Source: Argentina anserina (Eukaryota; Streptophyta; Magnoliopsida; Rosales; Rosaceae). From it: a stretch of DNA of 64,000 nt. The translations under genes and the position numbers were made by a program. Under the pieces are notes generated by a model. It was given only the letters and a program-made list of their open reading frames with translations. It was not told the origin of the DNA and ran no database searches. Positions 56,653-64,000 of this stretch are shown in pieces (position 1 is the first letter of the stretch; each line of letters starts with the position of its first letter). The stretch is from NCBI RefSeq assembly GCF_933775445.1, contig NC_065877.1, forward strand, positions 18,662,001 to 18,726,000. The letters are read 5' to 3'.

Positions 56653-57329
56653 CCTCGTGACTGCTTGAAATCTCTTAATTGCAGCCTCAACTAGACCAAT
56701 TTGGGTCGGCACGTGTGGAACTGGATGCTTAGCGTCGATTCCCGCAAACATGCAATAATACTCTGACGCAAGCACTCCAACATTATCTAATCAAATAGAT
56801 TTAATGAGATGATCTGGTGACAGCCTAGAATAAGATAAATAGAGCAAAGTTCCTAGTGGACAATAACGGGACATGACCAACGTGTCAACGCATTAATTAA
56901 AACCATAAAATTTCTAAATGATCAGCTCTTTGTTTGAATTGGTCCGCAATATCCTTTGGACTTTGCAAGAGTAATAGAAGAACTTCTAAATCCTTGCAAA
57001 AGACGGTCTCTTAGTTTACCTATGAAATATCCTCTGCATTGTCAACAAAAAGCTTTCACGCCATTTGGAAATCCCAAACGACACACTTACCTATAATCAG
57101 TCTTAATCTGTTAATAGTAAAATTATGTCCTTATTGGTTGTTGACCAAAAAAAAATTTATGTCCTTATTGGTCAATAAATAATTCTACAATTGTTTTGTT
57201 TAAAGTTTATTAAATTATGTACCAAAAACACTCTTAAAAATACTATTTATCAAATAAAAAAAAATTATTTCACAACCCGATTATTCCAACAGTGCAAGCA
57301 ACAACAAATTCTTTTAACAGCCCTTTTCG
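56653..57329. other. Loop between the arms of the inverted repeat
   Basis: About 680 bp, AT-rich, no gene recognised. It contains a short direct duplication of 'atgtccttattgg' (about 57126 and 57160). Confidence 0.5.
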
Positions 57330-57624
57330 CGAGGTTATGAACAAGTATTGTAGTCTACTTAGGTATTGCACACCAGTCTACCTCTCTCAGACTGGGGGCA
57401 TGTAGTACTGCATGCAGCTATGCTCATGGGATCTCTTTCTCACACGTCTTGAGGACTGTTATTTTGATAGGAGAGCTTTCCCATCATTAGGGAAGTTATA
57501 ATGATGTCAGCGTTCACGAAGAACGACAAGAAAATTAACTGACCGAGCCCCAGTTGTATCATCATGATCCCTTACTGCATAAAGAGAAAGAGATGGAAGC
57601 GCCTAAATAGGACCTCAAACTAAA
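57330..57624 (-). repeat. Right arm of the inverted repeat, with an extra 27-nt 3'-flank segment
   Basis: 57357-57624 is the inverted counterpart of 56381-56652. Next to its inner end, 57330-57356 is an exact reverse complement of 56284-56310 in the 3' flank of the zinc-module gene. In the left copy that segment sits about 70 bp outside the outer end. Confidence 0.85.
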
Positions 57625-57639
57625 TTCTAGGGCGGGTAT

Positions 57640-58170
57640 GAACCAAATTAAACAAGTAAAATCGACAGAATCAAACTGAATTAAAAATATATTTTAGAAA
57701 ATAAAAAAAATCGAACCGAAACCGGTTTAAATGATTTGAAAATGGTTTACGTAATCAAACCAACCGATTTAAAACATAACATAGAAGGTTGTCTAGCGCA
57801 GTTGGTAGAGTGCATGATTATTATATTTTAGGTCAGGAGTTTGAATCTCAACATTGATATTTGATGTTTTATTGAAAATATATATCAAAATTATAATAAA
57901 TATAATCTTTACGTAATTATTAATGAGAAATATGTGTGATGTAGTGATTTGTGACATCATTTTTGGGTAGGAGTTTGAGACTCACCTCTTGAAAAATTAA
58001 AAAAATTTACATGAGGTGTGAACCGAAACCGAACCGAAAACCGAATTTCGATTAAACCGATTGTTTCAATTTAGACTAATTCGATTCGATCAATGGTTTG
58101 AATTTCTAAAAAACCGATTAAAGTTGTTCGGTTTCGGTTTGTGCCAAAAACCGAACCGATATATACCAAG
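57640..58170. repeat. AACCGA-rich dispersed repeat with an embedded tRNA-like segment
   Basis: Two stretches rich in ccgaaccg/cggtttcggtt motifs (57700-57775 and 58018-58165) flank non-similar sequence. This motif type is common in dispersed repeats of plant genomes. The tRNA-like piece at 57787-57852 lies between them. No clear target duplications were found. Confidence 0.5.
57787..57852 (+). repeat. tRNA(Lys)-like SINE head (not a tRNA gene)
   Basis: The A-box region (TAGCGCAGTTGGTAGAG) and B-box-like region (GGAGTTTGAATCTC) are spaced as in a tRNA and resemble plant tRNA-Lys. The anticodon arm is AT-rich and unpaired, and the acceptor ends do not pair, so it is a tRNA-derived repeat rather than a functional gene. 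Confidence 0.6.
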
Positions 58171-58425
58171 TCTTAGATATTCATTTTGAATTGTTATATA
58201 ATTGAATGAACATATATCTTTACTTTTGATATTATTTCATGTGTTATATATTTTTTTATGCATTAATAAATATATTAAATTATATATAAATTACTGTATT
58301 AGAATCAAGATTTTTTAGATTTATTGTGTGACAGTGTCCGTGCTACATAGGTTGATACCGATATTTTAATTCTTGCATATACTCATTTAATTTACATCTA
58401 TACGATGAGCAACAAAAAACTTTGC
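58171..58425. other. 3' flank of the RMA-type gene
   Basis: AT-rich, no gene. Probably includes the 3' UTR of the minus-strand RING ligase gene. Confidence 0.45.
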
Positions 58426-59208
58426 TCAAAACAAAACTAGGCACAACATAAAGCAACAAAACAGAAAAAAACACATTCTGTTGAGCGACTTATCAGCCTG
58501 CATTACATGCCTTCTCACTCTCGGACTAGTGCTACCAGCAAGATTATACGAATTAGGGTAAGTGTATACGTTTGTTATCGAGTTACCAAACACCCTTGCA
58601 TACACCATTTCACCAAACATGCCGACCAACGGATTCAAGACTTGTGTTGCTGTACCACTAGGACTCTGTAAGGCGGATGTATAACTACCTCCTTGAGGGC
58701 TGTTTACTTGGAATTGATAAGGATAACTTCGGTGATGGAGTTCCTGAGTACCGTAAGGGCTGGTACTTGGGGTTCTTGGTGTCTCAACACTGCAAGGAGC
58801 GAGAGGTCTTTTCGGAATGACTATACCGAGATGGGGAGCCTTGTCTTTAGATGGCTTTGTGGGTTTTGTTGTTTGACCACGACCATAGAGTGGGATTAGA
58901 GATGAATCGGAGACTTCAGTTTTGCAAACCGCGCACTGTGGCTGTTTTTGGTTCTCTTGGCTTTCAGAAGACGGAGTCTGGAACTGAATCCACTTGTATA
59001 TGCAAGGCCAGCAGTATAAATGGCCACAGAGGGTCACTACTGGATCGTGCACAGAGTCCAAACATATGCTGCAGTCGAAATTAGCAGCGGACTTGTTTTC
59101 AGACTCTGGGATTTCAGAAACAGGATTCGACTTTCCAAAGGAACACTTATCATCTCCAATGAAATTAGACTGAACCACAGAACCTTCAATGTGTTGCTCA
59201 GTTGCCAT
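58426..59208 (-). CDS. RMA-type membrane-anchored RING E3 ubiquitin ligase
   Basis: A single coding exon, 260 aa. Residues 46-96 form a C3HC4 RING: CSICLDSVHDPVVTLCGHLY, then CWPCIYKWI and CAVCKTEV. A Pro/Ser-rich linker follows, then the short conserved block NPLVGMFGEMVYARVFG and a C-terminal hydrophobic tail (MCFFLFCCFMLCLVLF) that anchors the protein in the ER membrane. This order (RING, linker, tail anchor) is that of Arabidopsis RMA1-3 and pepper RMA1H1, which ubiquitinate membrane proteins including aquaporins in ER quality control and drought response. The RING cysteines and histidine are all present. The gene looks intact. Which RMA paralogue it matches cannot be decided here. Confidence 0.92.
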   Translation of the reverse strand: MATEQHIEGSVVQSNFIGDDKCSFGKSNPVSEIPESENKSAANFDCSICLDSVHDPVVTLCGHLYCWPCIYKWIQFQTPSSESQENQKQPQCAVCKTEVSDSSLIPLYGRGQTTKPTKPSKDKAPHLGIVIPKRPLAPCSVETPRTPSTSPYGTQELHHRSYPYQFQVNSPQGGSYTSALQSPSGTATQVLNPLVGMFGEMVYARVFGNSITNVYTYPNSYNLAGSTSPRVRRHVMQADKSLNRMCFFLFCCFMLCLVLF

Positions 59209-60270
59209 CTTATTGGATTGGGAAGAATGATAAATATATTCTTGAGCTGCTTATATCTGAAACACGGATAAGAGAAAAGGGTTAATTAACTTAATACGAC
59301 GGAGGGATCTATACCAAAGCAATCAGAGCTAGTAACCAAACAAAAGTTGAAAATTTTATTGAAAAGAATGGCCCATCACTCTACAACCAGTCAAGGTATC
59401 ATACAAAAAGATAAACATAAATAAAACAGATGATTAGATTTTATCTATTATAATCTGTCCTTCTAGAAAAACTGGCACAATATTTCCATTCTCGATCTAA
59501 AGGGGATGCAGCCCACCAAGCAAGTTGGATGACAATTAAATATCAACCTTGGACTACGAATACTTAGAAACTGCGATCTCTGTTTGCCCCTTCAAATAAA
59601 CTCGTTACAATCAGAAAATCCCATCTCAAGTCTATTTCTGATGAAAGTATCTAAGGAAGCTTGACGGGTATGGATTAAGTGAATTAGGCAGAGATAGTTA
59701 CAAAATTCATATATATTCATCTCCCAAAACCTGCCAGCCTACAGCTAGGAGTATAATCTCCTCTAGAAGATAACCTAATATCAAATAGACACTCTGAGAC
59801 AAATTATACCTTACTCAGTATTTACTTTTGCAAAAATATCACCTAAGACCACGTTTCAATCATCATACAAAAGGAAACACCAGAAACTGCAAAAGAAATT
59901 AGCAATAATGTGCAACTTGGTTTGTTCCGAGAAGACCAAAACCCCAACCCTCTTCCATTTCTCAGAATCCAATATTAATCACCTCCTTGGAATTCAAGAT
60001 TAACTAGCTTCTAGCAGATACAGAAGGAGAAACCTAGCCACAGAGCAAAACCCAGATACTGAAAGATGTAGTAGGCACATAGAGAAAAAGTTGATGGTGA
60101 ATGCATACCAGTAAGAGTAGAGAAGTGGGTAAGAGCGTTGTTTGTGAAGGCCTATTAGGAGCGTTGTAGCAGAAGCTTCAATGGCGGTAGAGACAGAAAG
60201 AGAGCTTTGAGAAGGAAGGAGAGAATGCCAGAATCGTAAAGGATGAGAGGAAAGAGGGAACGGGGTGGCG
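59209..60270 (-). other. 5' UTR and leader intron of the RMA-type gene
   Basis: On the minus strand a pyrimidine-rich tract ends in TTTCAG at 59257-59259, about 48 bp before the ATG, a good splice acceptor. A matching donor (CTG then GTATGC, at 60108) gives an 849-bp leader intron and a first exon of about 60109-60250. Leader introns are usual in this family. No coding frame within it is supported. Confidence 0.55.
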
Positions 60271-60280
60271 ATATATATAG
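60271..60280 (-). promoter_or_regulatory. TATA box of the RMA-type gene
   Basis: The minus strand reads CTATATATAT, about 25-30 bp before the predicted start of the first (leader) exon. Confidence 0.55.
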
Positions 60281-60299
60281 AGACAAAACATATCACGTC

Positions 60300-60570
60300 T
60301 CGGAAGAATAGATTTCTTATTAAAATTCATTGAAATGATAAATCCATGAGCCACTTTGCTCTCCACGCACGCTTCTCTCGGAGTCTTTGATACACGATAA
60401 GCTTCTCCTTGTATACGCGGCACCCATCTTTCTTTTTTTGTCTTCTCATAACTTTGTCTTTATTTTCTTTTACAAAATATAATGATTTTATCGACGTCGG
60501 CACTATTTTCTTCCTAAATTTGAGAGAAACTAAAGATACAGGGAGGCAAAAGATTGATTAATCAAAGTTT
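60300..60570. other. Upstream region of the RMA-type gene
   Basis: AT-rich upstream flank. No gene or element ends recognised. Confidence 0.4.
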
Positions 60571-60670
60571 ATGGTTTTTACGAACATATTCGGTAAAATT
60601 TGGAACATGTGGAAGATTAGCATGACCCATTTGCAAGAATCACACGTATAAGTTGAGATGGTTAAAAATA
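60571..60670 (+). pseudogene. U6 snRNA pseudogene
   Basis: Co-linear with plant U6 RNA over about 100 nt: cggtaaaattTggaac, then the highly conserved ggaagattagcatgaccc block, ttgcaagaatcacacg and ttgagatggtt. Numerous substitutions and a deletion before the aagattagcatg core rule out function. The 5' U6 hairpin is mostly lost, and no upstream sequence element and TATA pair typical of plant U6 promoters is seen. Confidence 0.8.
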
Positions 60671-60790
60671 TTTGTTAGCGAGTCGTGATCTGGTTGATTA
60701 GATAGTTTGTCTAACAATGTTGAGATCATTAGTTCAAACCTCACTAATATATGTAACAATGGGTAAGTTATCCAATAAATTAAAAAGAAA
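60671..60790 (+). repeat. tRNA-derived SINE-like segment abutting the U6 copy
   Basis: Starts about 8 bp after the U6 3' end. The B-box-like motif AGTTCAAACCTCAC lies at 60730-60743, and a weak A-box (ctggttgattagatag) lies upstream with tRNA-like spacing. It ends in an A-rich run (taaaaagaaaac, about 60781-60792). It fits a decayed SINE; the family is not identified. Confidence 0.5.
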
Positions 60791-60792
60791 AC

Positions 60793-63700
60793 TTAATATA
60801 CAATTTTAGAAAATTTAAAAAATCATTTAAGCTATAAACTATAAACGTACCGAGATGAGTTTGATTATTAGGTTAGTAACATATGGAAAAACTAGCTATT
60901 CTCCATTATTCCAATTATATATATAAATGTACTTATGTTTTACAAAAGTGTGGACTCTCGAATAGTTACGGATGTTGAGATGGTTAGCTTTAAGCACATC
61001 TTTTAGAAGATCAACTTCGTAGCAGATGCCATTACCAACCTTAAACTGGTTACTCTTCAAGGTCCTCCGCCTAGGTGGACAATGTTCTAACTTCTAAGGG
61101 AAGCAACGGAGGCTTTGCTATTTTATCATGTCAATATTATATGCTTTAGTTTATTCTTTCTTGTATAAGAAAACATAGAGAATAGTATTTATCGACCTTA
61201 CCCGCCTACGAGACTAAACACTATTGACTGTCAAGTAATTTGCACCCTCATTTGTTACCTCTTTCGAGGACAGTAGAGCCCCAAGTTTAAAGATGATAAG
61301 AGGACGACTTGTTCACGAGTTCTCCCAATATCTTTTCATTGGAAAACGCTCAATCATCTGCTAAACTCCAATGCCTTTAAGGCCTCGATCATTTGGTATC
61401 CAGAAAAAGGAAAGTATTTCCATGAGAAATCTCCTGGGAATTAAACTTAAGTGGGAAGTTGATGTTTAGTAACAAAAGATAGTTAGTAGTAAAATTGTGT
61501 AGAAACTTGTAACTAATGGAATTAAGTGATAGGTTGTTCTTTTGGTTTTATTATTGGAACAAACTTCCCCTCTATTTTATCCTTTAACAACAAAAAGGGT
61601 GTTATTAAATGTACCCATAAAATATCTTAGTAGACTAGCAAATTGAAACAACATTTGTATCCTCGTATGAAATGACCAAAGGCTAATGATGAATTAAGGT
61701 AATAACCGTCAATTTTGGAACTTTCATACCCCGCCGATTGTGCATGTACCCAGCAGAAACTACCATTTTCCAACAACCATGGGATATCCTCAGAAAAGCC
61801 CAGCAATCAAAATGATCTCAACCATGAGTCCACGACATCCAGGAGGAAGAATAAGGATACTTGATTGATATCCAGGAGGAAGAATAAGGATGAGGAGGCA
61901 GATGAGTGTTTATTGCTTCTTTTCTCTCTCCTGGGCAAACAAATTTTCAAGTAATTAGATTATAATTATGGGATAGGAACGCCAAAAGCAAAGGAAGAGA
62001 TTGAATCTGATTGATATCAAAGAGATGCAAGTCATTATCCAGTACATTAAAATAATATATTAGCATTTTCTACATATCAAACTTTATCAAATCTGTTATA
62101 ATTAAGCAATTTGAATTCATAATCTAACATATTGCTCATGTCTCTAGCCTCCCCGGTAATTATAGAACGGATCATTGAAGATTGTATGTATAGGTGTGCA
62201 TTTTGTCGTGTATGAGTCTTGCTGGGTTTATTTACAGATGGGTATTATTGGGATGTTGGTGGGTGTGGTTAGAAATTATATAGGTGTAAAAAGTTTGATG
62301 AACTCATTTTCTACTTAATTATATGATTACGAAGAACGACTTTGAGGCTCAACAGTTTATTTGGAGGTAAGATTTAACTTGTTACACTAATACATTAGGG
62401 CTACTGGTATGGAATCAATATCTCAATTAAACGTCTGCTTGGTTTTTAGAACAAGAACTTAGGTTCTAGCAAGATGACTCCCTCTAAGCATTCCATTGTC
62501 TGCTACAACTACTATTGCTGGTATGATGAACCCTACTAAAAAGGCAAATCAATGGTATTTATAATTGCGCACTAACTGAGGTTTCCAAATGACTAATTTG
62601 AGAGAGTAAACTATTGAGATTTGTGTTTTTGTTTTTTGTTTTGTAGCTTCAATAAATGAGCGCAAAGCACACATACACACAATGAGGGTTGATTATCAAT
62701 CAGTGTTTTTGTGCATATGTGAATGATTATCTATCCGTTTATTCAATAACCTGTTGCCACTCATGATTTTGGTGCAAAAAAAATTAATAATGTACGTGTT
62801 TTCTAATTCTGATATATCTTTCTTATAGAAATTAAAAGGGAAATTAAAAATACGCATTATAAGTAATATATAATTTGTATGTATCTATATGACTTCGACT
62901 CTATACGACTGTTTATAGCAATCTTCTAGAAGAAAAGAGAATAGGTCAATTTGATCCGAGATCAACTTAATTAGGTATGTGAAGTGGTGGAGAGTTTTCA
63001 GAATTGTAATGGGTACAGGGAATAAGTCCCAACGTATAGAGATTGCCTAATTGAAAAGCCAAGTTGATCGATGTATGCAGTCGTTATGTTATAAAGTCGT
63101 TAACTAATCTGCATTATCTGTAAACGTACCGTATAATAATGCCACACTACTCGATCGGAGTACATCATCAAAATTGATATAGAATAGATGTATAATAATA
63201 TCGAGGCATTTGATCTACGGTGTATAATATCAAGACTTAAATTGCCAATATGATATTAATTTCTCCTTTAAGAAATTCGCAAGTTAAATTCTTATCTTGA
63301 CTGTTTTTTCCTTTTCTATTTTTTGAACCAAGGAGGCAAGAACGGTAATCCATTAATAAAAGGGTTTGTCTCTACTTTCAACATGAACGTGAAACATTCT
63401 TGACACTATTTTAGGACAATTAGAGGTCATTCGGTACTTGACTACAAAACTTTTTTTGTATTACAAATATTGAATTCAACTTAAAACGCATTCGGTTTCT
63501 TAAATCGCAAAAACGCGGGAAAACACTTTTTAAGATACAACTCGGAGCTTCCGTGCAAATATGGAAAACAACTTTGACTGTTTTCAGAGAACAAGGAGGG
63601 AAATTGACATGTCCAATCTAGAAGGAGTCAATATGCCTATGAACTCACTTGTGCCCCTCGTCTACCCAGTTCTCACACTTTCTTTCTCAACCAACAATTT

Positions 63701-64000
63701 TCTCTATAAAAATGCTGATTCATATACATGAATTAATTTCAGTAAAAAAAAGGAGAAGACGAAGAAGAAAAGATATATGCCTGACTGCAAAGTCTCCTGG
63801 CTCCAATGAGATATTGCTCTTCTAGCTAGTCCTATATGGGTTGTGGATCGAATTGATCGTCAAAAAGAAACAGAGCTTGAACAATCATCTATTAAGCAAC
63901 TAGGACTGGATTGGTTGGTATACCAGTCTTAATTTTCCAATACCATATACCAACCAATATATATTTGGTATGAAAAATCCACAATTTATATCAACAAATA
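60793..64000. other. Intergenic, no gene recognised
   Basis: About 3.2 kb with no convincing frame, splice pattern or element ends. Seen here: a 22-bp direct repeat 'atccaggaggaagaataagg' (about 61839 and 61870); a TATAAAA motif near 63705 followed by purine-rich sequence that could belong to a gene outside the window; and a ggtataccaa-type repeat with internal symmetry at 63910-63990, cut by the window end. Confidence 0.4.

Noticed and set aside
56381..57624. MicroRNA precursor
   Set aside because: The arms are about 270 bp with a loop near 700 bp, too large for a normal precursor, and I could not match any part to a known miRNA with confidence.
57787..57852. Functional tRNA gene
   Set aside because: A and B boxes are recognisable, but the acceptor and anticodon stems do not pair and the anticodon loop is AT-rich.
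60571..60670. Functional U6 snRNA gene
   Set aside because: Many substitutions, a deletion, a lost 5' hairpin and no plant U6 promoter elements.
63900..64000. Transposon terminus with ggtataccaa symmetry
   Set aside because: Cut by the window end and no partner end is visible, so it cannot be assigned.

Overview
The window is plant nuclear DNA, most likely a eudicot. The supporting signs are GT-AG introns in plant-type genes, a plastid-targeted protease, a plant RMA-type RING E3 ligase, and plant-specific Athila, Tat and copia retrotransposons plus a PIF/Harbinger DNA transposon. A Rosaceae-type genome is a guess from general look only. Four host genes are supported: a CPBP/CAAX-type protease (4367-7044, +), a 42-residue basic microprotein (8431-8559, +), a two-zinc-module protein (53943-56070, +) and an RMA-type membrane-anchored RING ligase (58426-59208, -).

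Layout. 1-4070 is a decayed Ty1/copia element split by an Athila solo LTR with a perfect 5-bp target duplication. 4250-9540 is a gene-bearing stretch. 9543-11140 is the 5' part of a second copia element. 11141-52700 is a roughly 41.6-kb retrotransposon nest. In order it holds: Athila copy A (+); Athila copy B (-), tail to tail with A; a separate Athila LTR (F, +); Athila copy C (-); a young 11.46-kb Tat-lineage element (D, -) inside the gag of C; and the 3' remnant of another Athila copy (E, -), itself carrying a complete PIF/Harbinger transposon. 52701-52905 is the RNase H end of a copia element. 53350-60290 holds the two right-hand genes, separated by a long inverted repeat and tRNA-related repeat sequence. 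60571-60780 carries a decayed U6 snRNA copy followed by a tRNA-like SINE-type sequence. 60781-64000 shows no convincing gene.

The nest can be dated in relative terms because its own copies act as controls. Copy A shows the empty site for element D, and copy B shows the empty site for the Harbinger. D has nearly identical LTRs (two differences in 474 bp by my reading), so it is the youngest insertion that can be dated. Its host C is much more decayed.

The most unusual content is in D. It has a spliced three-exon antisense gene with a gypsy-type transposon domain and a coiled-coil tail, a 64-bp tandem array upstream of that gene, and a gag-pol frame that already carries a stop and a frameshift despite the element's youth. 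Also notable are two nonsense codons shared by Athila copies B and C, the U6-SINE juxtaposition, and the inverted repeat downstream of the zinc-module gene, whose two arms carry the same segments in a different order. No bacterial-type system, CRISPR array or operon is present.
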